A DNA stretch of 64,000 bases from Prolixibacteraceae bacterium (GCA_023229575.1 JALNYZ010000010.1:1-64000); one strand, 5' to 3'; positions 10,778 to 20,815 are shown, counted from the stretch's first letter. Notes: generated from the sequence alone by a model not told the origin. Numbers and translations: made by a program.

Positions 10778-11794
10778 ATGAAAAAAATATTAATAATACT
10801 TACACTATTTTCGGGGTTGATAGCTTGCGAAAACCAGGAAAGTGAATTTCCGGATTTTGATTATACAACTGGCTATTTCCCTTATCAGTATCCGGTTCGT
10901 ACGCTTGTACTGGGCGATTATATTTATGACAATACGAATGACAAGAATCATAAGTTTTTGATATCTGCTGCAATGGGCGGAGTTTATTCAAATACTCAGG
11001 ATAGGATATTTGATATTGAAGTTGGCAGTAGTCTTTGTAATGAAGTATTGTTTGCATCAACCTTAGACACAATCCGATTACTTCCTCAGGCGTACTACAC
11101 TTTAAGCTCATCAAGCAAATTAGTAATCCCGGCAGGTGAGGTAAATGGAAGTATTGAGGTTCAGTTAAAAGATGCATTTTTTGATGATCCGCTGGCTATA
11201 AAATTAGGTTACGTCTTACCGATTCGTATTGTTAATGCTACTAATCTTGACAGTGTATTACGTGGCAAATCATCTAAAGTGAATCCCGACCCAAGAGTAG
11301 TCAATCAATGGGCCATACAACCTAAAGATTTTACCATGTATGCCATAAATTTTATAAATCCTTATCACGGAAAGTACTTGCACCGCGGAGCAAGTACAGT
11401 GAAAGATGGTTCTGGGGCAATACTTGAGTCTAATGTTTACCGCACAACTTATATTGTTAATAATGAGATTTGGAGTCTGGTAACGACAGGTAAAAATCGG
11501 GTTACAGTTCAGGGTAATGCGCGTTCAACACTAATCCCCGGTGTATTGAAGATGAATCTTACATTTGCCAATGATGGTACTTGTACAATTAATGAAGCTA
11601 CTGGTTCAACATTTATCATAAGAGGGAACGGTAAATTTACAAGTGGAGCAGATTCATGGGGAGGCAAACCGCGAGATGCCATTCGCATCAATTATCAGCT
11701 AACATCAGGAGCTAATACTTATTCTGCGACGGATACTTTAGTGATAAGGGACAGGGCTATTACGATGCAATTGTATACTCCAAAAGTTTTTTAA
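10778..11794 (+). CDS. DUF1735/DUF4361-type surface lipoprotein, putative glycan-binding protein
   Basis: A 338-residue lipoprotein with acceptor Cys17 (GLIACEN). The N-terminal half (about 25-150) resembles the beta-sandwich DUF1735 domain found in BT_3987-like proteins encoded with SusCD pairs. The second half, starting near WAIQPKDFTMYAINF, resembles the C-terminal DUF4361-type domain. Such proteins sit on the cell surface and often act as accessory glycan-binding proteins, but a binding role here is inferred from operon position. It is the last gene of the 753-11794 operon, followed by a strong hairpin. Confidence 0.8.
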   Translation: MKKILIILTLFSGLIACENQESEFPDFDYTTGYFPYQYPVRTLVLGDYIYDNTNDKNHKFLISAAMGGVYSNTQDRIFDIEVGSSLCNEVLFASTLDTIRLLPQAYYTLSSSSKLVIPAGEVNGSIEVQLKDAFFDDPLAIKLGYVLPIRIVNATNLDSVLRGKSSKVNPDPRVVNQWAIQPKDFTMYAINFINPYHGKYLHRGASTVKDGSGAILESNVYRTTYIVNNEIWSLVTTGKNRVTVQGNARSTLIPGVLKMNLTFANDGTCTINEATGSTFIIRGNGKFTSGADSWGGKPRDAIRINYQLTSGANTYSATDTLVIRDRAITMQLYTPKVF

Positions 11795-11850
11795 AATACA
11801 TGAGTAGTCTTAAACTGTTTTGGTCTTAATTACACATCTTTTTATGCCCG

Positions 11851-11935
11851 ACTCACCCCTGGCGTGCTGAGCTTGTCTTTCCCCTCTCTAATTTTAGAGA
11901 GGGGAAAGGAACTGTCTGCTGGGCTTGGGGTGAGT
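11851..11935. terminator. nested inverted repeat, likely terminator or dispersed palindrome
   Basis: The outer arms ACTCACCCC (11851) and GGGGTGAGT (11927-11935) pair perfectly. Inside them a 12-bp perfect hairpin, TTTCCCCTCTCT/AGAGAGGGGAAA (11878-11907), has a 6-base loop. The element closes the SusCD operon but lacks a long T-run, so it may be a dispersed palindromic repeat that also ends transcription. Confidence 0.55.
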
Positions 11936-12075
11936 GAAGGAATATGAAAATATATTTTTTAACGGGATAATCTGCATGTAATTTTTAGCGTCGTAACCGA
12001 TAGTATTAATTGGCTACCCACATGATCCGTTATAGAACCTAATAAAATCAACTAAAATATTATGAGAACAATATT

Positions 12076-14457
12076 ATGGATAGAAAGAACTTTACACGGA
12101 GAGATTTCATAGGAAAATCTACAGCAGGATTAGCCGGAGCAATTGTCTCGACGAGCATCTCGTCTTGTAGTGTAAGCTCATACATTAGTGGTAATTATGG
12201 AGGTAAGGGTGACAAATATTCAACAGGAAGCTTCGCGAGTGAGGTTGAACGGCTTCCCCTTGAAGCGCCATATGACTATCATAAGCGACTTTCTACATCT
12301 CCGGTTCATATAATCAGGAGGTACAAAGAAGCAAGACTATTGGAAGGTGAGATGTTCATCCCCGTTAAAGGATGGAAAATAAAATGGAACCAGGGCAGTT
12401 CGGTAATAATCCAAAATGCCGTTGATGATTTTCAAGACTATCTCGATAAGTCACAAGGAGTAAAAGTTGATGTTGAAGATCAAAATTCTTTGGAAGACTA
12501 CCGGGATTACCGGCAAAACATTGTGGTTGGGACACGTGAACAGTTGCCGGGCTTTGGATTAACACTCAAGGCTCCAAAAGACTATGAGATTGTCGCTACA
12601 CCTGAACAAATTATTGTCTGTGGTTATGATGAACGTGGAGCAATGTTTGGTCTCTACAACCTTGAGGCACGAATGAACCTCCGGGAAGCGCCCTTTTTGC
12701 CCAATAATCTTAAAACGGTTCGTCATAGTCTTTATGATACCCGTATGGTCCTATCCTGGATGGGATGGATGGAATGGCCTGACCAGCTACTTTCACACTT
12801 GGTTCACGACGGTTTTGACGGCATTTTTGCCTCGGTTTATGCAAATCCAAACGGCGAAGGTGTAAGAGGGGGAAGTTCAAGAAATAATCTGTCTGCCGAG
12901 CGAGATATGAACTTTGCTGCAAAGATCCGAGACTTAATCAATAGGGCAACACGGTTTGGCATAAAGGTTTATACTCCTATTATATACCAATATCAGGGAA
13001 CTCCCGAAAGTGAACTTGGCCTGCGGAAATTAGTGCGGGATATTGTGAAAGAGTTTCCGGACATCAAAGGTTATATTCTTCTTACCGAAGGCTTCGAGTA
13101 TAAGACATTGACATTCAGCAATGGCAAGACTAAGGAGTTCATGGACGACTGGATAAAGAATTGGACAAGGGCAGTCGCTATAGTCGAAGAGGAATGTCAT
13201 CAGTTAGATCCATCCATCGAGGTTCTCCCGTGGGAATACAATATCGATTTTCGGCCGCAAAATACTAAAATGAAAGTTAATATTGTATCACAGCTGCCGG
13301 TTACAACCATTCCGCTTGTCACATGGGAAAATGGAGCAAGTTTCAAACTTGATGGAATGACAGGTTACCTGCGTGACTATGCTCTGAATGCAATTGGTCC
13401 AGCAGAGGTAACCGAAGCTATGATTAGCGAGACTAAGAGGCGGGGAATGAAAATTTATTCCAAAGCTGATACAATGGCAAGCTGGCAGTATGGCTCCACT
13501 CCTTACCTACCTTGTCCAAATCAGTGGTACAAACGATATCAGTTAATGGAAAAATATGGGGTAAACGGTACTTTGGAGAGTTGGAGCAGTGGGTATACGC
13601 CAAACTTCATCGGAGAATTAAGGGCCTGGACTTGTTGGAGTGATGCTCCTGTAATGCAGGAACTATTCTCTGCTATAGCTGCAAGAATATTTGGAAAGGA
13701 GCAAAAAGAGACCGTAATAAAGGCTTGGGAATATTTTAGTCAGGCAATTAGCCTTGTACCTGATACCGGTCCAAACATGGGGACAGTCAGTGCTATCGGG
13801 AATCCCCTTTTCTTTCAGGAATCGCCTGTCCGGGTTTCAACGAGAAATTATTCGTGGGGATCGCGATCACAAAACAATCAATCCAACATCTACTGGCCTT
13901 ATACTATCCCGCGCCTGATTTTCTACCCTGATTTTACCAATCAAACCAATTGTGCTGAACAATACGCTAGGAGTGCAACTGCTGTTCAGCTTGAAGGGGA
14001 CACCAAATTTTTACCCCTTTTTCTCAAGTACCTAAAGTTAGCATCAGATCAAATGGAGGAGGGATTAAAATTATACAGGGCTGCCGCTTACAGGAGCCCA
14101 GAGTCTAAACGTCAACTTGCTGTAAAAGAAGTGGTAGTAGCTGAACAAATGCACCGTATGATGAAGAGCGACCATGCTATTCTTGAGTTCGAAGACCTCC
14201 GTCTGAAATGGGTAAAAGAACAGGACATTCTGAAAGCAGGAGAGATACTTGATAAGATGGAAAATATTGTACGCGATGAAATTAACCAGACTGAGCTTTC
14301 CCTACTCGCTGCAACCAGGGATTCGCGTTTGGGATTCCAGTTTGAGCAGGATTATGTTTATACTCCTTACTCACTTACAGAGAAAATACGAGTTTTAAAT
14401 GAAACTCTTAAAACGCAATTGCCAACCGCTCGGAAGAGGAAGTTCAAATCAAAATGA
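12076..14457 (+). CDS. Tat-exported glycoside hydrolase-like lipoprotein (GH20/GH67-type fold)
   Basis: A 793-residue protein beginning with a twin-arginine signal (FTRRDFIG, Arg8-Arg9) and a possible lipobox Cys at 31, so it is probably exported folded and lipid-anchored. Residues about 85-210 resemble the small alpha/beta N-terminal domain of hexosaminidases and alpha-glucuronidases (GTREQLPG, then CGYDERGAMFGLYNLE). The central part (about 215-520) looks like a TIM barrel (LVHDGFDGIFASVY, IRDLINRATRFGIKVYTP, YILLTEGFE). A helical C-terminal region follows. The exact glycosidase family and catalytic residues could not be assigned; an amino-sugar-releasing role is inferred from its neighbours. 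Confidence 0.65.
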   Translation: MDRKNFTRRDFIGKSTAGLAGAIVSTSISSCSVSSYISGNYGGKGDKYSTGSFASEVERLPLEAPYDYHKRLSTSPVHIIRRYKEARLLEGEMFIPVKGWKIKWNQGSSVIIQNAVDDFQDYLDKSQGVKVDVEDQNSLEDYRDYRQNIVVGTREQLPGFGLTLKAPKDYEIVATPEQIIVCGYDERGAMFGLYNLEARMNLREAPFLPNNLKTVRHSLYDTRMVLSWMGWMEWPDQLLSHLVHDGFDGIFASVYANPNGEGVRGGSSRNNLSAERDMNFAAKIRDLINRATRFGIKVYTPIIYQYQGTPESELGLRKLVRDIVKEFPDIKGYILLTEGFEYKTLTFSNGKTKEFMDDWIKNWTRAVAIVEEECHQLDPSIEVLPWEYNIDFRPQNTKMKVNIVSQLPVTTIPLVTWENGASFKLDGMTGYLRDYALNAIGPAEVTEAMISETKRRGMKIYSKADTMASWQYGSTPYLPCPNQWYKRYQLMEKYGVNGTLESWSSGYTPNFIGELRAWTCWSDAPVMQELFSAIAARIFGKEQKETVIKAWEYFSQAISLVPDTGPNMGTVSAIGNPLFFQESPVRVSTRNYSWGSRSQNNQSNIYWPYTIPRLIFYPDFTNQTNCAEQYARSATAVQLEGDTKFLPLFLKYLKLASDQMEEGLKLYRAAAYRSPESKRQLAVKEVVVAEQMHRMMKSDHAILEFEDLRLKWVKEQDILKAGEILDKMENIVRDEINQTELSLLAATRDSRLGFQFEQDYVYTPYSLTEKIRVLNETLKTQLPTARKRKFKSK

Positions 14458-14541
14458 ATGTAGGGAAGGCTCTTAGAGGCAATCTTGAACGAGATTTTGT
14501 ATGCTACAGTTTAATTTTTGACTTATTATAACTATGGAGCA

Positions 14542-15930
14542 ATGAAAAAGATAAAAATGAATATTAAAATCATCCTTACATCATGTCTGATATTTATATC
14601 ATATATAGTGTTTGGCCAAATCGATCCGACTAAAACCAATCTTGAAGTTGGTGTTGGTGTAATTGATATTTCCGGAGACAATGCAGTAATTCTGGACACG
14701 ATTCATGTAAAAGCAGTTGTACTTCGTCAGGGTGAAATGCAAATTGCATTAGTCGAGTGTGAAGCTACAGGAATTTCAGATGAAATTGTTTCATCAGCAA
14801 GGGAAACTGCCTCACTTAAAACAGGTATACCATATTGTAATATATCTGTTGCGGCAACTCATACACATATGGCTTCACCGAGTAAGGATATTAAGACCTC
14901 GGTTATCCAGGCGATTTCAAATGCCCAGACAGCCCTTAAACCTGTGAAATTAAAATCAGGTCTTGGGCAACAATATAATGTTTCTTTTAACCGCAGGTAT
15001 TTTATGAAAGACGGCACTGTCGTTTTTAACCCGATGTTTTTGAATCCTGATATCGTCAGACCGGCTGGTCCGATCGATCCTGAAATCGGGATTGTTATGT
15101 TTTACGACAGCGGTAACAACAAACCAGTATCAATTTTGCTCAATTTTGCACTGCACCTTGACATAGTTAAAGAATATGGGAATGTCTATCAAAAGACAGG
15201 CCCCGGTTCGCGAAATTCGGTAAGTGCAGACTTCCCATACTGGATCGAAACATCACTGAAAAAGGATTTTGGCAATGCATTTAATTCCATATTTTTTACA
15301 GGGTGTTGCGGGAATATCAATCATTGGGATTTCTCAAAACCAGGTCCGCAGAGTGGCCACAAGACAAAGTCAAAACAGGTTGGTGATTCTTTATATAGTT
15401 CTATTAAGCGAGCATTACCTAAGGCAAAAGATGAAATACCATTGTTGGCTTCCCGTTCAAGGGTATTAAATGTCCCTTTACAAAATTTTAGTAATGAGGA
15501 CCTTGCTTGGGCAAGGAATGTGGAAAGTTCATTATTATCCGGGAATAGTGAAGAGCCCTCAGAGCGTAAAAACTTTCTTGATAATGTCAAAAGAAGAAGA
15601 ATTCTCTGGCTAGACAAGGAGAAACAAAAAGGTATCACATCATTGCCTCTTGATGTTCAGGTATTTCGCCTTAGCTATAATACCGCGATAGTGACTTTAC
15701 CCGGTGAAATGTTTGTCGAATATGGGTTAACAATCAAAAACTTCTCACCATTTGAAAATACAATAATTGTCGAACTTGCAAACAACTCTATTTCTTATGT
15801 CCCAAATAAGAAGGCATTCTCCCAGGGAGGTTATGAGGTTGAGAACTCAAGATTAGCACCCGGAGGTGGAGAAATGTTGGCAGAAGCAGCCATACAAATG
15901 TTGAGAGAACTGAAAAACGATGCAAAATAG
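14542..15930 (+). CDS. neutral/alkaline ceramidase N-terminal-domain protein (paralogue 1)
   Basis: A 462-residue secreted protein. The ATG at 14542 is preferred over an upstream TTG at 14518 because the signal peptide MKKIKMNIKIILTSCLIF starts there. The N-terminal domain follows the neutral ceramidase pattern: a GVGVIDISG opening, then a zinc-type THTH motif (H107, H109), a LNFALHLDIV segment corresponding to the family's GCHAT region, and TGCCGNINHWD. Characterised ceramidases split the N-acyl bond of ceramide. Homologues in saccharide loci are mostly uncharacterised and may act on other amides or esters. It is shorter than full-length ceramidases (about 650-750 residues), so only the catalytic-like domain is present. 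Confidence 0.72.
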   Translation: MKKIKMNIKIILTSCLIFISYIVFGQIDPTKTNLEVGVGVIDISGDNAVILDTIHVKAVVLRQGEMQIALVECEATGISDEIVSSARETASLKTGIPYCNISVAATHTHMASPSKDIKTSVIQAISNAQTALKPVKLKSGLGQQYNVSFNRRYFMKDGTVVFNPMFLNPDIVRPAGPIDPEIGIVMFYDSGNNKPVSILLNFALHLDIVKEYGNVYQKTGPGSRNSVSADFPYWIETSLKKDFGNAFNSIFFTGCCGNINHWDFSKPGPQSGHKTKSKQVGDSLYSSIKRALPKAKDEIPLLASRSRVLNVPLQNFSNEDLAWARNVESSLLSGNSEEPSERKNFLDNVKRRRILWLDKEKQKGITSLPLDVQVFRLSYNTAIVTLPGEMFVEYGLTIKNFSPFENTIIVELANNSISYVPNKKAFSQGGYEVENSRLAPGGGEMLAEAAIQMLRELKNDAK

Positions 15931-16041
15931 TCATTATAAAGATGATTATAAGGCTTTATTTTATAATAGGCTTTTTTGAGTTCAGATTTTGCCATCAATA
16001 GGTATTGTGTCAATAAATTTATTAAAATAAAATCAAGTTAA

Positions 16042-17301
16042 ATGAAAATGAAAATATTTTTTTTGTTCATCCTGACAGCAGTCCTGATAATTCCATCGGG
16101 AGTCTCCCAGGAAAGGCCGCGAAAAAAGATTGTTGAATTCAGCCACGTGACTTCAGTCGAGGATGTGCTCTATCCTGGCATTGTCTGGAAACATATTAAG
16201 GATATGGAAAGGCGCCCTTTTGATGGTTTGATTCTAAGACTCAGGGAATACAATAACATCTGCGATATCCGTCCATGGCAGAAGGCGGATTTGAAGCCGC
16301 AAATTGACACACTGGCCACTATTCAATGGGGAAAGTTCACCGACAATTTCCTGTTCCTCTATGCCACCAACAAGTGGGATATGGACTGGTTTAACGACTA
16401 CCATTGGAAGACTATTGCAAAGAACATGAAATTGACCTCCGAAGCCGCTAAAGAGGGAAAGTTTGTAGGCATTTGCTTCGACTGGGAACCCTATGGTGTA
16501 TCTCCCTGGCAGTACCCCGGAACAAATGACAAGTACGCCACACGATCGTTTGCCGAGGTGGCGGCTAAAGCGCGGCAGCGGGGCATACAATTCATCAAAG
16601 CTCTGCAGACCGATATGCCGAAGATGAAGCTGCTGGGATTCTTTCAAATGGCATTATTTGAACAAATTTTCGACATAATCGACAAACAGGAGCGGGAAAA
16701 GAAATTGTACTCAAACTCAAAATCATATATTTCACACAAGGTCACATTTTACACTCCCTGGCATACGAATTTTAGTCTTGCATACCCGTTTTTCCTTGGA
16801 ATGCTGGAAGGTGCCGGGCCTGGTGTTACGTTCATCGACGGCAATGAAGGCGCATACACCTATGAGAACCCTGAACAGTTTTACCGTGCCTACCATACTA
16901 TTAAAAATCGGGCGTTAGGAATGATCCCGGAGGAATTGCGTGCAAAGTATCAGACACAGGTTCAAGTGGGGTCGACGATTTATTTAAATCAGATGTTTGG
17001 AGGTTATAAAGGATCGGCAATCAATTTCTCTCATGAAGAACGATTGAGGTACTTCGAGCATAATTTGTACTATGCCCTTCAAACGAGCGATGAATATGTT
17101 TGGTTTTACAGTGATTCGCCGATAAGATGGTGGTACGATTTTTTGTCAGGGAAAAGGGGGGAACGACTTCCGGACGGGACTGAGGCGGCGATGTATTCTG
17201 CGAAGCAGAAGTACGAGCAAGGTAGACCTCTCGGATTTGATATGATAAAAGAGATCGCCGCGGCGAAAGAAAAGGCTAAGACTATTAATTCGCAGAACTA
17301 A
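16042..17301 (+). CDS. secreted protein of unknown function, TIM-barrel-like
   Basis: A 419-residue protein with a signal peptide (about 1-23, ending GVSQE). It belongs to no family recognised with certainty. Alternating segments such as FDGLILRLREYNN, FVGICFDWEPYG, MKLLGFFQMALFEQIFD and GPGVTFIDGNEGAYTYE look like the strands and loops of a (beta/alpha)8 barrel. The acidic ends (FDWEPYG, IDGNEG) are the kind of positions that carry catalytic acids. Placement between two ceramidase-like genes suggests a hydrolytic role on the same substrate, but that is inference. Confidence 0.55.
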   Translation: MKMKIFFLFILTAVLIIPSGVSQERPRKKIVEFSHVTSVEDVLYPGIVWKHIKDMERRPFDGLILRLREYNNICDIRPWQKADLKPQIDTLATIQWGKFTDNFLFLYATNKWDMDWFNDYHWKTIAKNMKLTSEAAKEGKFVGICFDWEPYGVSPWQYPGTNDKYATRSFAEVAAKARQRGIQFIKALQTDMPKMKLLGFFQMALFEQIFDIIDKQEREKKLYSNSKSYISHKVTFYTPWHTNFSLAYPFFLGMLEGAGPGVTFIDGNEGAYTYENPEQFYRAYHTIKNRALGMIPEELRAKYQTQVQVGSTIYLNQMFGGYKGSAINFSHEERLRYFEHNLYYALQTSDEYVWFYSDSPIRWWYDFLSGKRGERLPDGTEAAMYSAKQKYEQGRPLGFDMIKEIAAAKEKAKTINSQN

Positions 17302-17429
17302 CAAAAAATCGCGGAAAATGAACTAACAAATTAAGATTAATCAATTAAAAGTACTACAATTTTATTTTATCAATTGATTGATTTTAAAGAATAAATTCTG
17401 TATCAGAAAAACTTTTAAAATATTTAATA

Positions 17430-18887
17430 ATGAATCTTTTAAGGAAAATTAAGAATATCCGATCATTCTTCTTCGGTTCAGTTAGTGTAATAATAGCTTC
17501 TTTGGGTTTTTTCTCATGTACTTCTGAAAGTGACTCAAATAGATCAAAACTTATGGTTGGACTTGCAGAAGTAAATTATACTCCAGAAGTAGGATTAGCC
17601 CTAGAAGGTAATTACCGCGGCCATGATTATGCCTCCAGAGGTGTTCATGATTCTTTATACGCCAGGGCTATAGTGGCAGTTGGTGAAAATGGTGAAAAAG
17701 TGGCTATTCTCACTATCGATATCTGTTATACCAAAAAAGAACCTGTCGATTTTATCAGGGCTTATATCGCTTCAAAAACCGATATTAAAGCTGGCAACGT
17801 CATGATAATAGCAACGCATACACACAGTGGGCCACCTTCTACTTTGGAATCTCCAAAAGCCAAAGAATACCTGACCACGGCAGCGAATGCTGTTGTTTTA
17901 GCTAACAATCGTTTGAACCCAACAATACTTGCCGTCGGACGCAGCAAAGAAGATAGAATATCACACAACAGGAGACTTAAATGCATTGATGGAACCACAC
18001 ACATGTGTTGGGAGAAGTTAGAAACCAGCTTTGTGATTGAGCCCTGGGGTCCAATCGACCCTGAAGTTATTACAGTGTCTGTTACGCAGGCAGGCTTACC
18101 GACCGGTGTAATTGTTAACTTTGGTTGTCATGCTACAACATTAACAGGTAATAATTGGTTGTATTCAGCTGATTACCCTAGTTACCTGGTTGAATCTTTA
18201 AGAAAAGTAAAAGGGAAAGAATATATTCCGTTGTTTTTTAATGGCCCCTGTGGAAATGTAACTCAAGTTGATTATAGAGTAGGATTCCCCGATACTTATC
18301 AGGAGTGTCAGAGAATTGGATATATTCTTAGTGTTAGCGCAATGGAAGCAATCCGGAATGAAAAGGCTGTATTAATTAACACTGTCGCAGTATCCAAAGA
18401 GATGGTACCCATTAAAAGGCTTACAATTACTGAAGATCAAATGGTATGGGCCAGAAAGATTGTAAATAAAATCAAAAAAGAAGGAATGCCTCCCATACAA
18501 GCAGATGGAATACCTGATGCAGTTTATGCGAATGACTGGATTGAAATGCACAAAAATCAGGATAAGGTTGACAGCCTTGAAGTCATGGTTACACTCATTG
18601 GCGACATAGCATTTGTTGGCCTACCCGGAGAAATATTTGCTGAGTTTGGAATGGAGATCAAAGCAAAATCGCCTTTTAAGAATACTATTATAACTGGATT
18701 GACTAATGATGAGAGAAATTATTTTCCAACTGCAATATCCTTCACTCAGGGTCCAAAAGGATTTACCCCTATGATTACAGGCTACGAAACCACTCCTGGT
18801 TCAACTTTATATGAGATCGGGGCGGGTGAAAAACTCACAGAATCAGCCATAAATCAGTTAAACAGTTTATATCAAAAAAATAATTAA
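17430..18887 (+). CDS. neutral/alkaline ceramidase N-terminal-domain lipoprotein (paralogue 2)
   Basis: A 485-residue lipoprotein (acceptor Cys30 in GFFSCTSE). It shows the ceramidase-family blocks more completely than the paralogue at 14542: GLAEVNYTPEVG, ILTIDICY, ATHTHSGPPS (H130, H132), VNFGCHATTL, FNGPCGNVTQVD and LPGEIFAEFG. The conserved His-rich blocks would bind the zinc of a metal-dependent amidase. The two paralogues are clearly diverged, so they are not a recent duplication. The natural substrate is not predictable beyond hydrolysis of an amide or similar bond outside the cytoplasm. Confidence 0.78.
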   Translation: MNLLRKIKNIRSFFFGSVSVIIASLGFFSCTSESDSNRSKLMVGLAEVNYTPEVGLALEGNYRGHDYASRGVHDSLYARAIVAVGENGEKVAILTIDICYTKKEPVDFIRAYIASKTDIKAGNVMIIATHTHSGPPSTLESPKAKEYLTTAANAVVLANNRLNPTILAVGRSKEDRISHNRRLKCIDGTTHMCWEKLETSFVIEPWGPIDPEVITVSVTQAGLPTGVIVNFGCHATTLTGNNWLYSADYPSYLVESLRKVKGKEYIPLFFNGPCGNVTQVDYRVGFPDTYQECQRIGYILSVSAMEAIRNEKAVLINTVAVSKEMVPIKRLTITEDQMVWARKIVNKIKKEGMPPIQADGIPDAVYANDWIEMHKNQDKVDSLEVMVTLIGDIAFVGLPGEIFAEFGMEIKAKSPFKNTIITGLTNDERNYFPTAISFTQGPKGFTPMITGYETTPGSTLYEIGAGEKLTESAINQLNSLYQKNN

Positions 18888-19000
18888 AATAATTATGCCT
18901 GTACATCTCTATAGCAATGTTTGCAACATGGGCTAGAAAAAAAGAAAACTGTGAACCGATTGGAGATGCATTAAAAAGTTATCAAAGCGTATTCAAAGTA

Positions 19001-19018
19001 AAAGGAGGAATTGTATTG
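19001..19018 (+). promoter_or_regulatory. strong Shine-Dalgarno and TTG start
   Basis: AAAGGAGG at 19001-19008 lies 7 bases before a TTG at 19016 that opens directly into the Rossmann fold of the oxidoreductase. Such a strong site is unusual in this window. It argues for a start at 19016 rather than the in-frame ATG at 18917, which would add 33 residues unlike the family. Confidence 0.6.
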
Positions 19019-20059
19019 AAATATAAAATAAATTGGGGGGTTATTGGCTCAGGAGGTATTGCGCAAAGAAGAACTATACCCGAGGGGATTATGCCCGCTA
19101 AGCATGCTGCCTTGGTAGCTGTCTACGATACAGATGTTGAAATTAACAATTCTGTTGCAAAAAAATTCAACGCAAAGGCTGTTTTTAGTATTCAGGAACT
19201 TATTGATTCCGACATTGATGCTATATATGTTGCTTCACCTGTAGGACTGCACCTTGACCATGCTATTGCTTGTGCTAAAGGGAAAAAACACGTATTTTGT
19301 GAGAAACCCTTAGGTATATCAGTTGAAGAAGCTGAAAGAATGATTCAGATATGCAATCATGAAGGCGTGCTTTTGGGAACAGCCTTTATGATGCGGTTTT
19401 TAGCTCAGCATCAGGCTGGATTGAATATTATAAATGCAGGTAAACTAGGCAAACCCGTTTATTGTCGGGCGCAATTATCCTGCTGGTATCCCCCTATGCC
19501 TGGTGCTTGGCGTCAATATCCCGGGAAAGGAGGGGGAGGTGCCCTCGTGGATATGGGCAGCCACTGTATCGATTTGCTGGAAATGTTTTTTGGTGAAGTA
19601 GCAAAAGTGAGCTGTTTCATCAATAACAACGTTCACGATTACCAGTCTGAAGACAGCGCTATTGTCTCCCTTGTCTTTAAGAACGGGGCCATGGGAACAG
19701 TTGATAGTTATTTCTGCATTCCTGATAACAGCAGTAAAAATATTTTGGAACTTTATGGTTCCAAAGGCAGCATCATTGCCAAAGGAACGATAGGACAAGG
19801 GACATCAGGAGAAATGATTGCCTATCTGGAAGACGACAATTCAGGTTATAATGCCCAACAAGCAAGGAATGCATCAGAAGGCCTGATCTTAAATCCTCTT
19901 CCGGTAAATACATATCTTGCTGAAATAGAAGAATTTAGTTCGGCAATTCTTGAAAATAGAGAGCCTGAAAATAATTTTGCCAGGGGCCTTCACAGTCAAA
20001 AGGTGTTGGCTGCATGCTATCAATCAGCGCGAACCAAAAAAGTTGTAGAAATAATATAG
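19016..20059 (+). CDS. Gfo/Idh/MocA-family oxidoreductase
   Basis: A cytoplasmic NAD(P)-dependent sugar oxidoreductase of 347 residues from the TTG start. The N-terminal Rossmann domain has GVIGSGGIAQR and the family marker CEKPLGIS with its catalytic-type Lys. The C-terminal alpha/beta domain contains GGALVDMGSHCIDLLEMFFG, the usual second-domain signature. Members oxidise or dehydrogenate sugars, inositols or amino sugars. The gene lies 6 bases before the PIG-L deacetylase, so the two are almost certainly cotranscribed. An ATG at 18917 in frame is an alternative start. The substrate is unknown. Confidence 0.88.
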   Translation: MKYKINWGVIGSGGIAQRRTIPEGIMPAKHAALVAVYDTDVEINNSVAKKFNAKAVFSIQELIDSDIDAIYVASPVGLHLDHAIACAKGKKHVFCEKPLGISVEEAERMIQICNHEGVLLGTAFMMRFLAQHQAGLNIINAGKLGKPVYCRAQLSCWYPPMPGAWRQYPGKGGGGALVDMGSHCIDLLEMFFGEVAKVSCFINNNVHDYQSEDSAIVSLVFKNGAMGTVDSYFCIPDNSSKNILELYGSKGSIIAKGTIGQGTSGEMIAYLEDDNSGYNAQQARNASEGLILNPLPVNTYLAEIEEFSSAILENREPENNFARGLHSQKVLAACYQSARTKKVVEII

Positions 20060-20065
20060 ATCCAT

Positions 20066-20815
20066 ATGGAGAAAGTTGTTCTAGGAATATTTGCGCATCC
20101 TGATGATGCTGAATTTCTATGTGCAGGCACACTTTCTTTGTTGCGAAAAGCCGGGTGGGCTATTCATATAGCCACCTTAGCTCCGGGAGACAAAGGAACA
20201 GCAGAGTATTCAAGGGAAGATATTAGTCGAATTCGGAAGATTGAGGCCAAAAATGCAGCCAGGTTAATAAAAGCAACCTATCACTGTCTCGAATTTGAGG
20301 ATGTCTATATTTTTTATGACCGTGCATCTATCAACAAAACAACTTCCTTATTTCGCGAGATAAAGCCCTCTGTTGTATTGACTTCCAGTCCCGCAGATTA
20401 CATGATAGATCACGAAATGACAAGTCTGATTGTTCAAACAGCTTGTTTTGCAACGGGTATAAAAAATATGGAGGTGTTTGTAGGGGGATATGAACCGGTT
20501 CCTTATCTTTACTATACCGATCCGATGGAAGGAAAAGATAAGTTTGGGAACCAGATTCAGCCATCCAACATTGTAAATATTACAGGTGAAATTGAAACTA
20601 AACAAAATATGCTTGCCTGCCATGTCAGTCAGCGGAATTGGTTAATGTCGCACCACAACATGGATGAGTATATTTTATCCATGAAAAGATTTTCTGAACA
20701 GCGGGGAAAAGAGATAAATGTTGGTTACGGAGAAGGATTCAGACAGCATTTAGGACATGGGTTTCCACAGAAGAATATTCTCAAAGAGATTCTGGGTGAT
20801 TTGGTCAAACCATAG
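20066..20815 (+). CDS. PIG-L/LmbE-family deacetylase
   Basis: A 249-residue zinc-dependent N-deacetylase of the LmbE-like fold. The metal-binding motif HPDDAE is at residues 11-16, and further family blocks include ATLAPGDKGT and the PADYMIDHEMTS segment with its conserved Asp-His. There is no signal peptide, so it works in the cytoplasm. Known members deacetylate GlcNAc attached to inositol, thiols or lipids. Between a sugar oxidoreductase and a NagB-like enzyme, removal of an N-acetyl group from an imported amino sugar is the simplest reading. Confidence 0.88.
   Translation: MEKVVLGIFAHPDDAEFLCAGTLSLLRKAGWAIHIATLAPGDKGTAEYSREDISRIRKIEAKNAARLIKATYHCLEFEDVYIFYDRASINKTTSLFREIKPSVVLTSSPADYMIDHEMTSLIVQTACFATGIKNMEVFVGGYEPVPYLYYTDPMEGKDKFGNQIQPSNIVNITGEIETKQNMLACHVSQRNWLMSHHNMDEYILSMKRFSEQRGKEINVGYGEGFRQHLGHGFPQKNILKEILGDLVKP

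Noticed and set aside
18917..19015. N-terminal extension of the oxidoreductase from an ATG
   Set aside because: A strong AAAGGAGG precedes the TTG at 19016 and the extension has no counterpart in the family.
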